Shown one piece after another: positions 22,425 to 33,705 of a stretch of DNA of 64,000 bases. Under the pieces are notes generated by a model, which saw nothing but the letters and a program-made list of their open reading frames with translations, was not told where the DNA came from and did no database searches. Location of the stretch: assembly GCA_963576475.1 (NCBI GenBank), contig OY754977.1, positions 14,699,443 to 14,763,442 on the forward strand. The letters are read 5' to 3'. The position numbers and the translations under genes are program-made. The stretch's first letter is position 1. Every line of letters begins with the position of its first letter. The stretch is from Molanna angustata. Lineage: Eukaryota > Arthropoda > Insecta > Trichoptera > Molannidae.

Positions 22425-22465
22425 CTTCCTGAAGAAGAAAACATTGTTTTTGAAACCGGTAGAAG
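22425..22465 (+). ncRNA. Hammerhead-ribozyme-like motif (candidate)
   Basis: The RNA would have CUUC (22425-22428) and GAAG (22462-22465) as a 4-bp helix I. The core CUGAAGA (22429-22435) fits the CUGANGA consensus. Helix II with loop is 22436-22451, GAAA is 22452-22455, then CCG and a GUA cleavage triplet ending at 22461. Helix III would be only A-U plus one C-G pair, so activity would need a dimer through the palindrome ACCGGU. All core bases match the known consensus; activity is an inference. Confidence 0.35.
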
Positions 22466-22489
22466 TTTGTGCTCATGTGAGTGGTGTAA

Positions 22490-23150
22490 ACAAAGTTTAT
22501 TGAATATTATAAATAACTACTATTATTTATTCAAGTGTGTGGATACATCATGATAATAAGTATAAAACGTACAAATTCTCCATACTGTCTCAATTCATAA
22601 ATCTTTGTTATGATATGACAAAGTTCTTGTGTATACCCAACATTACAGATAACATTAAAGCATTCTCCTTCCATGTCTCGATTGTTGGGTTTCTTTTAAT
22701 CCCCTCAGCAGACGAACAAGAAGCTTAGAAGGGTGAAATGTCAGAATTAGTTTTAGGTATATATCCTATGAAACGTGATACTTTCTACTTCAACACCAAC
22801 TCGGTTTCCCTTCTTTGCATTATAAGTGTTATTTCCTTGCATCGTGTAAAATTGAAGTACGTACCTATGTAAGATGGAAGTTTACTAAAGTTTACTCAGC
22901 TAGTATGCAAACGAGAAAGAGTTTAACTAGCACTCAGAAGCTTTAGTTCATTGTCTCGTTTATTTATTCATATAAATTAACAGAGTATAACTAGTTTTGA
23001 ATTTACCGCAGCCGAGAGCTTATCTTGAATCTTTCAAAGACATTTTAAATATTTCAACTATCTATGTAGGTATGCTCACAACATTTTTATAGTGTAGTAT
23101 AAACGTTTTGCAAACGCCTACTACGTTAACAAACAATCATGACATAATGT
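22490..23150. other. No recognisable feature
   Basis: AT-rich, no supported frame. Confidence 0.45.
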
Positions 23151-23154
23151 CGTC

Positions 23155-23305
23155 TATCTAACTTTTAGTAGTCTCTTATCGCCTCTGGGTCTGCACTCCA
23201 GCAGTATTCTCGTCCATCTTTCGTTCTTCCAATGTGTCTTGCCCAACTCCGCTTTTGCATTGATATTCTCGCAACTATATCGGATCATTTGTCTTCCAGT
23301 TTGAT
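23155..23305 (-). pseudogene. LINE ORF2 C-terminal remnant, short
   Basis: The minus strand reads MQKRSWARHIGRTKDGR followed in another frame by ILLECRPRGDKRLLK, the K-W-x-W-A-G-H-I-x-R signature of LINE C-termini. About 45 codons with a frame break. Confidence 0.65.
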
Positions 23306-23999
23306 ACTCAAAATTAACTTTCCTTTTTTTCTTTGTGCTATTCGCAAATAATTGATTTTGCTTAGTGTTAATGTTGTGTATATCTATGTAACAAATCGTT
23401 TATATATTCCTTTTATCATAATTATTGTTATTGATTATTCCTTGCGACTAAAGAAAAGTAAAACCATTTATACTCCGGCCATTGAATAAATAATGTTCGT
23501 GGAAAGTGAGTACCTTTTGAGCTTTATTATCAACATTTCAACGTTTCGCCTTAATCAAATAATGTCAATCGAAAATGTCAAACTTAGTAATATCAAAATC
23601 AATACACCGTAAACATAAAATGATTCATGTACATTTGTGACATGTTACAATCGCGCCGCATCTGAATAACGTAATCGATTTTTTCACTAATTCAAACGTT
23701 CTTTTAATAAAATCTACTAAACATTTTTTTTACTTTGACGATTTATTTTATGTTAAGTTCTCTTATGCAAAAAAAACAGATTTTAAGAGAGGGTGACGCA
23801 AGAAGTTAACCTTGAAAATTATAAAATTTTTGTCTATTACAAATATTTTTTTCCGTTTGAGAAAAAAAAAATTTGTATTATTTTACTATTCCTTATAATA
23901 TATTTATACCAAAATCTTTATTGATTTGAGCTATTTACTATGTGAAGTATCGACTTTGAATAGTGTCGAGTAATAGAAAATACAACAGGCAAAATAACA
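23306..23999. other. No gene; contains a degenerate GAAAC-type motif
   Basis: On the minus strand near 23538-23572 there is TTGATTAAGGCGAAACGTTG, a decayed form of the hairpin-GAAAC motif described at 22425. The rest is AT-rich without features. Confidence 0.4.
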
Positions 24000-24170
24000 T
24001 CTCACATAGTTCAACAATGAGGTTCACCACCCATTCTGTATGCAGTGCCTTTTTAGGTGATGCGGGACAATTGTTTGGGCATGAGTCGCGCTTTCTTTTG
24101 TAAGGTCATGCACACCCACACACCTGTCGCTGGTGACCCGACATTGTGGGATGTGCCGTGATTATGTGTA
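24000..24170 (+). repeat. Dispersed repeat D, copy 1
   Basis: TGAGGTTCACCACCCATTCTG followed by AGTGCCTTTTTAGGTGA and a CACACCCACACAC block. It matches 38865-39040 over ~170 bp. Class unknown, no coding capacity. Confidence 0.7.
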
Positions 24171-24339
24171 TCTATGTATCTTTATTAATATATTTTAATG
24201 GCGCGTTTCATGCGAGTCACATTTTCAGACATGACATATCACAAGTATGTATATCTTAAATTTTATAAATATTTTTTTATCAAGAATTGTTGGCTTATTA
24301 ACTAAATTTAGTAGCATACATATTCTTTTTCTTCTTTCT

Positions 24340-24605
24340 CTTCTTCTTCTTATTATTATTCTTTTTCTTCAGGCGTTTTCCGTCCAATCCTTATCGAAGG
24401 CCTCCTGTGCAGTATCCATCCAGGACCTTCCAGTATATCGTTGTACATACATCATCGTTCCACCTCAGCTGAGGTCATCCCATAACTCTCTTTATCGTTG
24501 GAGGTCACCAAGACACCACTCTTTGTCCAATTATCGTCATAGCTTCTGCTTCGTGTCCCGCCCATTTATTTCCATTTCAGAGTCGCCACACGATGTATTA
24601 TATCA
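24340..24605 (-). pseudogene. LINE ORF2 C-terminal remnant with AAGAAGAAGAAG tail
   Basis: The minus strand contains NGNKWAGHEAEAM, then RVMG, QLRWNDDV and KVLDGYCTG. This decayed WAGHVAR...RPPTRWNDDI block ends with an AAGAAGAAGAAAG tail (24330-24355). A plus-strand 155-codon frame over this place is a shadow. Confidence 0.65.
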
Positions 24606-24619
24606 GTTCATTTTTATCT

Positions 24620-24830
24620 TTCTCTCACATATTGTAATATTGTTAATCTTCCCTTTTAATCCTCTCCTAGATCCTTTTGATTCTGATACACCATCATCCA
24701 CATGTTTTTCTTAACATTGTATTATTAGTGTTACATATTCTGATCCTTATGTGGGTAATTGTCTTGTTTAATTTATTTTTGTAATTGTGACTATTTGTAA
24801 CCATAAATAAATATTAATATTATTGATTGT
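24620..24830 (+). repeat. LINE 3' tail, family ATTGTTAATCTTCCC, copy 1
   Basis: ATATTGTTAATCTTCCCTTTT, AGATCCTTTTGATTC and GACTATTTGTAACCATAAATAAAT recur at 36130-36290. It ends in AATAAATATTAATATT. Confidence 0.7.
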
Positions 24831-25265
24831 TAATTCAATATCATTCTCTAGCTAGAAAATGCGCTGTACAATCTAAAATTAAATGTACCTATTTTGTACA
24901 CAAGCAATAACAATACTCTTTGATGAGGTTTATTCACCAACAAAAGGATTCACCAACTTTTTGTAAACAAAAGGAGTTTTGCTGTTCTTGGTCGATCTAC
25001 ACGTGTTTCGTTTATGAACACTCTTCATGGTTTGAAAAAGAAATATTTTCCCTGATTTTTTTCTAAACCTGTTTATACAATAATTGATAAAAGATTATTC
25101 CCAGGCGAGGGACAAATATTTTTTTTATGATCATATTCATCAGACGATAAGAAATACAGTGTGAATATTTTCTATAAACGATTATAGAAATGTAATTATA
25201 ACAAGTATTAGTAAAGTTCTTTAGAAATATCAAAATTTTGGTGGAAATGATATAAGATTAATATG
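24831..25265. other. No gene; contains a hairpin-GAAAC motif on the minus strand
   Basis: The minus strand of 25001-25030 reads CATGAAGAGTG...CGAAACACGTGT, like the hammerhead-like motif at 22425 but with the first core base changed. Nothing else recognised. Confidence 0.4.
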
Positions 25266-25269
25266 CCAA

Positions 25270-25785
25270 AGTTGCCATTCATAACGCCATCGTAGTGCCA
25301 ACCTTGACGTATGCAAGTGAAACCTGGACTTGGCAGAAGACGCATGAAAGTAGAATAAATGCAGTTGAAATGAGATCGTTAAGAAGGATATGTAATAGAA
25401 CGATGTATGACCGGGTAAGAAATGAGGACATAAGGAAAGAATGTAAGATGAAGAAAGATGTCATTACTAGAATGAAAGTGAACACATTGAGATGGTTTGG
25501 TCACATGGAGAGAATGAATGAGGAGCGCCTGACGAAGAAAATATACAGAGCGGAAAGGAATGGAATGAGAGGTCGGGGATGCCCAAGAAAGGGATGGCAC
25601 GACCATGTGAACGAAATTTTGAAAGACGGAAATGTTAGAAGTGTGAGCAATAGACGAACATGTATGAGACGATGCATGAATGTGGACGAGGCGAGAGATG
25701 CGTGCCAGGATAGAAAAATGTGGCGTTCGGTTCTCTCTGCCTACCCCGCAAGGGACATGGCGTGATGGTATGTATGAAAATAATA
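25270..25785 (+). pseudogene. LINE ORF2 C-terminal fragment, long open stretch
   Basis: A 157-codon open frame begins PTLTYASETWTWQKTHESR, then RSLRRICNRTMYDRVRNED, TLRWFGHMERMNEERLTK, GRGCPRKGWHDHVNE, and ends DRKMWRSVLSAYPARDMA. This is the complete C-terminal end of an insect LINE ORF2, entered after the RT core by 5' truncation. It is the best preserved LINE frame in the window, with no internal stop. The 3' end GGCGTGATGGTATGTATG is its tail. Shorter copies: 49112-49310 and 40790-40880. Not expected to be functional on its own. Confidence 0.85.
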
Positions 25786-25789
25786 TAAG

Positions 25790-26070
25790 AATAACAACAT
25801 GTCAAAATTTATTGTATCGGTTTATACTTTTGTGTTAAGATATAAGTAACTATGTATGTAATAGTGTAACTTTTGTTTTGTGATGTCTGGTGTCCGTTCT
25901 AATATTTTTTTAGAAAAGACAAAATAACTATGTAAAACCGAAATCTCAAATACTTTGCTTGGTCAAATTCTAAACTGCTAGCCCTAGAACAGGGTTACCT
26001 AGTTGGGCAGCAGAAATCTTCATAATAGTCTTTGTTATAAAGGTGTGAAAAATAAATAAATTAAAAAATA
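25790..26070 (+). repeat. LINE 3' end, GCTAGCCCTAGAACAGG family, copy 2
   Basis: Contains GCTAGCCCTAGAACAGGGT and GTTGGGCAGCAGAAATCTT before an AAATAAATAAATTAAAA tail. The upstream ~180 bp also match the minus strand of 53660-53830. The same end recurs at 19858, 39690, 53600 (minus) and 63275 (minus). Confidence 0.8.
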
Positions 26071-26095
26071 TAGTGAGGTTTATGATTTCGAAATT

Positions 26096-26375
26096 TTTAA
26101 GGCTATTTTTTTATTGCAGATTATCAGCTAGTGTATCATGCTGAGATTGAATTCTGAAATTTTCATCACAATGTATGTGTGTGTGCTATATACGGCGTGT
26201 TTAATTTACTCTATCGATTATAGATTAAATTACTTATTCGATTATTTTCAAATTTTGCAAATATGTATATCTAATACTCACTTAGGCCCCATTAGATTCT
26301 GAAGTAGGTATGTATATCTGAATAGTCTCATTTTTTTAACTGTCAAATATAAGTGACCCCAAGCGCTCAGGAAAC
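26096..26375 (-). repeat. Dispersed repeat E, contiguous copy
   Basis: On the minus strand: GAGCGCTTGGGGTCAC, CTAATGGGGCCTAAGTGAG, ATTTGAAAATAATCGA, CATGATACACTAGCTGATAA and TGCAATAAAAAAA. The first half matches 57112-57265, and both halves match 30195-30345 plus 31142-31215. Possibly a DNA-transposon derivative; no frame. Confidence 0.7.
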
Positions 26376-28590
26376 AAAATTTGATTTTATTTCAAATAGG
26401 TAAAAAGGCACATCACTTTCATGAAATGGTATTGAAGGATTATCAAGTTTTCATACTAAAATATCTTAATAAAAACATATTGAACAAACTCATTTCAGTA
26501 GTGATTTTACCACAACCCATTTTTTGTAATGATTTTGTCAAAAATATCAATTTGATTGCGTTTATGCCTAAAAAAATATTTGAGCAATTCGAACATCAAA
26601 CAAATCAAAAAAATATGGTTGATTACATTTCTCATTCAATTCATTAAAATTGTTTTTTTTTGTTTGTCGAAAAGAAAAAAAAATACTTTAATCTTATTTT
26701 AATATGCAACGTCCGATTTTGAAAAGAATTATCAAACAATTACAAAACAATTACAAGACGTTATCTTAATTAAGAATGGTTTCCGAAACTCTGAAAGTTG
26801 TTTCTTAAAGCAAATTTTCGCACAAACGTTCGACAGTTTAATTCGATTTGTTCAACTTTTCTGGCATCTTGACAAACATCAAAGACTTTTTTGGCTGTAG
26901 CCTTTCTTATATACCTACCTACCTTGGGCACTTTTTCATATTAAACGTTTCCTTTTACCCTTCGATTCACCCAAAGATTTTGTCGTTTTTTTGTTGTTGT
27001 TTAAATCTTTAATCTTTTACTGAATGGATGGCCTTCGGCTGCCCACCAGCCCTGAGGATCTTTATAAAATCACAATGGTACAATCTAAATTTCATAAGGA
27101 CAAAAATGATGTAAAAATTAATCATCAAATTGAGTGGGGGTTAGCCATTGAATAGTATCAAACCATTCTCATTTATGGCACCCACGCCCAAGATTATGTT
27201 TTTAAATCATCGAAGAAATAATTTGAATATAAATAAAAACTCTTGGTTATTCAAGTCAAATGGATACATACTCCTTCTAGCGTCCAATCAACGAGCATCG
27301 AACTTTCTGGAATTAAACTGAACGCACAAGCGACGCACTAAGTATCTGAATGTAATAGGATCAAATCAATAATTTAATGAATGTATGTGACTGTCAATAT
27401 ATGGAGATACAATTAGGTTCCGACCTAATTGCAGCATATACGGGATTCAAAACCCGTCATCTGAATAAGAAAATTCATTGACGAGTGTTTAATAAAGTGT
27501 CCCAAGCATCTTTATATTTTATATAACCCAGTATTAAGATTTCTTTAAAATGCTTCGAATTTCTTTTGATCGTATATACAATTTCAGGGGATATTACATT
27601 TTGTTTTTTTGATAACACGGAAAATCAGAAATAAATATCATCTGTCATGATATATCACTATCCCCCCTTACACTCACACAATGAACTTTGAATTTCAACT
27701 CGAATTTTACTTTATTTTGAATTTTTTTTAATTACTTTGAATTTCAACTCGATCTAAATTTATGCGACATTTTTGAAAATATGAATTAACATTTTACATG
27801 AAAACAGTGACATAGTTCTCTTTCTAAATTTAACATTGAAGTTCAATATTAAGGTCAATACCAAAGCCATTCAGTTTTGGGAATATTTTGAATCGTTTGT
27901 AAAAATTTGAGATGTTATTCAACGGTCCTTACTGTACCATAACTGAAACGTAATGTTTTTCAGTTGGGGAAATTCTAATAATTATTGAAGCTATTATTAT
28001 CCTAATAGCTGTCTTACACACTGTTTCAAAACTTCCTTCTCTAACTTTTTGTGCAAGTCCTTTAAAGTTTCTTGTTTTAACGGAGATAACTTTTATCTCG
28101 ACACATTTTCTAAACTTTACCATCTGGAATTGGTACCTACTCTCTTTTTTATCGAAATGGAGCTTTTCGCGTTTTTTTCGTTATATCTTAACGTTCAATT
28201 TATAAGTACCTACCTATTAGTATTACCTACGTATTCTTTTGATAAATCTACTTTAAGGTAGTATCTTCGTAAAAATATACTCAAAACTTTTTTTCTTCTA
28301 AAACAGAGCTTATTATGTAAGTATCATACCATTTTAAAACAAAAATGGAAGAACTACGTCTTTGTATGTAAAATCATGTTTTGAATTTTTTCCATATCCT
28401 TCAAAAAGTTTGTAGAAATTAACAAAGCATAATTTTGATCCACTTTAACAAATCAGAAATTAACAAAACATTTGATCCACTTTCGTGGCAAAGATAACAT
28501 TCATAACACTTATTTTCCGTGCCCAAAAATGGAGATACTGATCACCTAAGTGATCTAGTTAATCTTGCAAGATTAAAACGAAATTTATGA
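26376..28590. other. No gene recognised
   Basis: About 2.2 kb AT-rich. A LINE-tail-like CCTCAGGGCTGGTGGGCAG lies on the minus strand at 27036-27054, and a small hairpin (ATTAGGTTCCGACCTAAT) at 27413-27430. An 88-codon frame at 26381-26647 has no recognisable motif. Confidence 0.45.
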
Positions 28591-28599
28591 TATAAAATC

Positions 28600-29150
28600 T
28601 TCTGGATAGCGACATAAAACTAGCCAAAGTGTCGCACTTCAAAAACCTTGGATCCATGCTGACTACAGATGCCCAGGGGGACAAATATATCAACCACTGC
28701 GTCACTGCAGCGTGGCTGAAGTGAAGATCTCTCTCTTGCGTAGGTACTAAACGATATAATAATGCTTATTGAAACTAAGAGCAAATAAAAGCAAAACAGT
28801 CGTAAAACCTGAATGTTATACGGATCAGAGTGCTGGACTGCATACGACTGAAATGAAGATGTAAAACACCATGACAAAATTCAACGAGAACGTCAGAGGA
28901 TCTTTCAAGGTAGCTTCAATAGAAGAAAAATTAAAAGAGGGCAGACAACGACGGTATGGCCATGTCAGACGAAAAGTTGCGAGGAAGAAGCAGACCATCG
29001 GTAACATGGTGGACGAGTTTTGAAAGGGAGCTGGCGGCACAAGGTGTCCCACAGGAGACAATGGACCGCTGATCATGGCCACTGTTGACTAAGAGGCCCG
29101 GCCCCGGATGAACTGAGATAGAGGGATAGGAAATGATGATGATGATGTTA
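28600..29150 (+). pseudogene. LINE ORF2 C-terminal remnant with GATGATGATG tail
   Basis: Translates in pieces as FKNLGSMLTTDA, INHCVTAAW, CIRLK and later RADNDGMAMSDEK, GRSRPSVTWWTSFEREL and AAQGVPQETMDR. Several stops and frame changes. The 3' end GGCCCCGGATGAACTGAG...GATGATGATGATG matches the minus-strand copy at 54040-54315, so both belong to one family. Confidence 0.82.
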
Positions 29151-30190
29151 AAAAAAACTGATTTAACGTTTATCTTATATATGTATTTTTAATTATATAC
29201 AAATCACTAACCATTAATAAGTTCGACATTTTTAAGCTACCTACCTTATCTGTTAAAAAAACACTATTAAAAATAAGACATCTTTTCTTCCCGGTTTATA
29301 TAAAATACCAGGAATGAAGATATGTCTTTTAAAAGTGTCTATAAAAACTCTTTTTTTTATTTATTAACTGATAGCCAAAGCCATGTTTTACCTAAATTAA
29401 CCATCTGCGATGAAAAAACACGATAGCGACAGGCCAATAAAAAATTACAACATGATTATCTTCTTTCAAACTATCCTTTTTGCGAGAACGAATCGTTTGA
29501 GCTTGATGTCGAATCCACAGTAGCTATATTATAAGAAAGACCAAAGATTTAATCTAAAATTGACGTGGATTTTCAAAGATGGGCTTTAGATTTTCCATGC
29601 TCCGAAAAAAACGACATTGTTTTATACTCCGTCAGGATTCCGAAAAACCTATCGGAAATTCGATCATATTTTAGTTTTCTCATAGAACAATAAGCTCCAA
29701 TTATTTACAATAGATTTTCATTGTCATCTATTTGTCATCCATTACTTCCGCACGTCTATCATCCATCATTCTTTCTTTGATAGATGGTATTATTAAAAAA
29801 ATGTGATCCCGCTCTCATTTTTCCAAAAAGTGATTTTCTTCCTTTCATCATCCTAATATCGCATTAAGCTTTATTTGATTTTGTTTTCGGTTTTCTCAAA
29901 ACCCAAAAATATCTGAAAAATATCAACATTTCAAATGAGTGGGCTATGGCAATGAAATGGATTTGTTTAATTACTTTTGATTTTAATATTTTATTCCTTC
30001 AGCGCAATAAATGGATGAAATATACTTATGAATATGTAATAATTTGAAGTAGGTATATTTAAAATTATTTTTGTTGTATTGTAGGTACATACTTCAATAA
30101 TTATTTAATGTAAGTACATCAATTGTGGACAAAAGCTATTTTTCTGTCTTTTTTTCATTTCATTGTGTATTTTATCTGTTTATTTTATAA
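29151..30190. other. No recognisable feature
   Basis: AT-rich; the part at 29400-29700 is less biased and not repeated in the window, but no frame or motif could be supported. Confidence 0.45.
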
Positions 30191-30194
30191 GACT

Positions 30195-31215
30195 GTAATT
30201 TACTTAGAAGCACTGATCAGTTATCCTCCAAAATCTAATGGGGTCCAAGGAAGTATTATAATATACATAAATTTGAAACATTTTAAAATTGATCGATAAA
30301 GTAGAATAAACACCCCATACACTGCACACTCTATAGGTCGTATTACTTATTTATTTATTTATTTTATGGAGCTTCTCGGGTTTCATATTTTATGTAATTA
30401 TTTAGTTATATGTATAATTTATTAATATTATTGTATGAATTTGACAATAGGTCTAAGTGGTATTTTGACAATAGGTATATCAAAGTCACTGTAATATTCC
30501 GTAATGTTTTCGTTTTAATATTTCTATTAATTTATGAATATTAAATTAAATAATTGAGTTTTATTATTATATTATCGTGTGACATAATTATTTTGTGATA
30601 TATTCTGAGATAAGTGAGGTTATAAATATATGTACAACTCCGTACTATATAATGAGGTTATAATAAATATATTCGTTTAAAAGATAGATATGTACTATAA
30701 TGGAATTTTTTAAATGATAACTAATTTACATGTCAAAATTCAAAATGGACCAAGTTTAGTCTTAGAAAAGTCTTTCTATAAACTTTTCAATATCCAACTC
30801 AAATAAATAAATTATGAACTAACATTTGATATGTCAAATAATTATTTAACACGCACCCAATTACAAGTTGCCACATTCCGGAGACTTACGATATTTATCG
30901 TCTCACAGATCCAGACTGAAAACACAATTTTAAAAACTGTGTCTCCACCGGAAATCGAACCCGGGACCCTTGTATCAGCAGTCAGATACCTAATCAACTG
31001 AGCCACAAAGGCCGACAATATGGGAGTTATTTAAGAATAATCTAAGAACAAGTTGAGGTCCAGAAAGAAGTTTTCTCGCAGCACGGGACCTTACCTTTTC
31101 CTTACATTTTTCTCAAATAACTCTTTTTATGCGATCCTTACAGAGATATTATTATGATGAAACTTTCAGAGTATAATCTCAGCATGATACTAGTTGATAA
31201 TCTGCAATAAAAAAA
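30195..31215 (+). repeat. Dispersed repeat E, split by a ~790-bp insertion
   Basis: 30195-30345 matches the first part and 31142-31215 the last part of the contiguous copy at 26096-26375 (inverted). The interrupting sequence, 30348-31140, starts with a TTATTTATTTATTTATT tail, so a minus-strand retroelement end landed in the repeat, with a SINE next to it. Confidence 0.65.
30850..31020 (-). mobile_element. SINE-D copy 1 (tRNA-derived)
   Basis: On the minus strand: A box TGGCTCAGTTGATTAGGTA, B box GGTTCGATTTCC, then GGAGACACAG, GATCTGTGAGACGAT and CCGGAATGTGGCAACTTG. It recurs at 56670-56875 (minus), in part at 52760-52825 (plus) and at 62110-62180 (minus). Not a functional tRNA because the acceptor stem does not pair. 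Confidence 0.8.
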
Positions 31216-31940
31216 CAATAAATACGAATTAATAACTCCCGACTTTATCCCATATATATGCCATTATATCGATATATCCCATTGGGGTAGTGAGGAGTAA
31301 AAACTTGTGACAAAAGTTATGTCAACTTGTGATGTTGTTCGATCAATTTTTTATTCAATTTAATAACATATTTAAATTTTATATTTTATTTAATAACCTC
31401 ATATATTATTTTTAATGTATCAGAAAAAACGTATGGGTTTGTTGCGTTAATTCACTTCCGAACTCGTATTCACTTAAAAGATCGTGTCCTCCAATTATTT
31501 TGTGTACATTGTAAATTGTCCAACCAAACACGTGTTTAAGGCGAGGCAAATATCACGACTCAAAAGTAAGGCCTTGGGCAAATATGTAATGAAAACGGAG
31601 AAGAGAAATGCAGAGCTATCAATAATTTAATTAAATGGATAAATATTTTTTGAACATACATATTTTATAGGTAAATTAAGGTAACAAACCCGTGCGTAAA
31701 TCTAAGCAGAACTGCCTCCTATCGAACAAGGAAAAGGAAATATGCGATCCCACCACCATATGGGACACAAGCCAAGGAGGAGAAAGAGGTATCAGTATAT
31801 GGCCATTTATGCTTACTTGTTGTGTTGTGTCGTTTCCGCACTACAAACAAAATACATCTTTGAATACATGGTTCAATAAGTCATTAAAACGATTAATGGG
31901 CATCAATCATCCATTAATGATTCCTTTCTTACAAATAAAC
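31216..31940. other. No gene recognised
   Basis: 31425-31510 has GTTTGTTGCGTTAATTCACTT and CGTGTCCTCCAA in the same order as the inverted arms of the 60.1-kb element, perhaps a decayed relative. A frame starting at 31692 (KEKEICDPTTIWDTSQGG) has no known match. Confidence 0.4.
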
Positions 31941-31947
31941 ATACATA

Positions 31948-32320
31948 CTTACTTACTCAGCCTCTTCTTGAGTCCAGTATTGGACAAAGGCCTCCCGCTT
32001 GGACTTCCACTGGTCTCTATCATGTGCCATTCTTCGCCATTCTGGACCTGCCACTTTTTTATATCATCGGACCATCTGGTCTGGGGCCTTCCCACGCTTC
32101 TGCTTCCTGTTCTTGGCCTCCAGCCCATCACAACTTTTGTGCATCGGTCGTCCGACATCCGAGATATATGACCCGTCCAAATCCACTTTAACTCCGCTAT
32201 TCTTTTGGCCACATCTGCTACTCCTGTGTCCTTCCTAATCCATTCATAGTTTTGTGGTCCCTTAGCGAGATATTCAACAATCTTCATTCCATAGCTCTTT
32301 GTGTCACCCTTAGCTTTTTC
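31948..32320 (-). pseudogene. LINE ORF2 C-terminal fragment, open
   Basis: A 112-codon minus-strand frame: WIRKDTGVADVAKRIAELKW, IWTGHISRMSDDRCTKVV, WRPRTGSRSVGRPQTRWSDD and ending SGRPLSNTGLKKRLSK. It is the C-terminal zone of an RTE/Jockey-like ORF2. A second, internally deleted copy of the same family is at 33505-33705. Upstream RT is missing. Confidence 0.85.
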
Positions 32321-32339
32321 AAATAAACAAACTTAATAT

Positions 32340-33500
32340 TAATAAAATAATATTTCCCACTGAATATCTAATAACTACTAAATCGGTCTTACTTTATAGA
32401 TATCTTGATTTTCAATTCAATACTCAAATGTTATACCATCTTCTCCCACATCCATGTTACATTTCGATACATTATTTTTGGAATACACATTTTGCGATAA
32501 ATTTCTATTGTATCAACTTACCCAAAATTATTGACCTTAATCCAAACATTTGTAAATTTGCATCCAAATTAAATATTATTTAGATTCGATATAATCCAGT
32601 CTTCCCTTCTCACCACCCGTCACCAAAGTACCTACATGTTGAAATTGTCAATAGTTTCTAGGTTAATCAGTGGAATATTTTTAATTGGTCTAATTTTATC
32701 TTTCCTTTTTTTGTACTTATTGTCCATGTAAACTGTTAGTATTCCCAAATAAAGTAAAATAAAATAATATTTTTTTCTTATATAGATTCATTTAATTAAT
32801 TTACCTAGAAATATATATTTTTTACTACGAACTACATTCCCAAGTATATATAAATATGATGTTTAAAATATCGTGATTATTGTGTCATTTGTATACAATG
32901 TTTCCAATATCAATTATAATGTATTGATTAAGGTATGAGCGTTTCTTTAATCAAATAAACAAAACATTATAATTTATTTATGTATTCCAATTGAATTTAA
33001 CTCATCGTAATATTACATAAATATTATTTCACAGTAATTTACAACCACGGAAAACTATTTTGAAATAAATACATAGGTACATACATAATATATTGATGTT
33101 TTATGTAAATTAACCATAATATATGTACGAGTAAACACATTATTGTGTGCTATCGATTATTTTTGTTCCGAAGAGTTTACCAATTACAAATTTCCTCGGT
33201 AAAATTTTTATGTTATTTAATTTGACGTGCGTCATTAAACAACTTTTTTAATACTTTAAAAACAAACATTCAACCGTTTACAGTGGGATACATCCATCTT
33301 GTAGACCATCATCGGTTAAAATCACAAAAAAATGTGAGGTTACGTGATGAATATGTGCGATATCGGCAAAAGAAACAAATTGAAAAAGATAGAAAAGTTT
33401 GAATGGAGTGTACTTACTGTGCCAGCCGTCTTCTTTCTTTTCTCTTTCGCGTATAATTATAATTTCCTTGACATCACTGGTTCGACAATAATTATCTACT
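32340..33500. other. No gene; a possible LINE tail at 32690-32775
   Basis: 32700-32775 has GTACTTATTGTCC...TTCCCAAATAAAGTAAAATAAAA, like the tail at 50080-50370. The remainder is AT-rich without features. Confidence 0.4.
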
Positions 33501-33504
33501 TACT

Positions 33505-33705
33505 TACTAACTCAGCCTCTTCTTGAGTCCAGTATTGGATAAAGGATCTGCTACTTTTTTATGTCATCGGACCATCTGGTCTGGGGCCTTCCCACGCTTC
33601 TGCTTCCAGTTCTTGGCCTCCAGTCCAGCACAACTTTTGTCCATCGGTCGTTCGACATCCGAGATATATGACCCGCCCAACTTCACTTTAACTCCGCTAT
33701 TCTCT
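33505..33705 (-). pseudogene. LINE ORF2 C-terminal fragment with ~70-bp internal deletion
   Basis: Nearly the same sequence as 31948-32190 (GGACCATCTGGTCTGGGGCC, TTCGACATCCGAGATATATG on the plus strand). It lacks the stretch between GTATTGGA(C/T)AAAGG and CTGCCACTTTTTTAT-like sequence. About 90% alike by eye. Confidence 0.8.

Noticed and set aside
24247..24714. 155-codon plus-strand ORF, Ser/Leu/Phe-rich
   Set aside because: It is the antisense of a LINE C-terminal remnant (KWAGH-type) plus a LINE tail; composition explains the open frame.
30940..31015. Possible tRNA gene on the minus strand (A and B boxes)
   Set aside because: The acceptor stem does not pair and the same head with the same body recurs at 52.8, 56.7 and 62.1 kb; it is a SINE.
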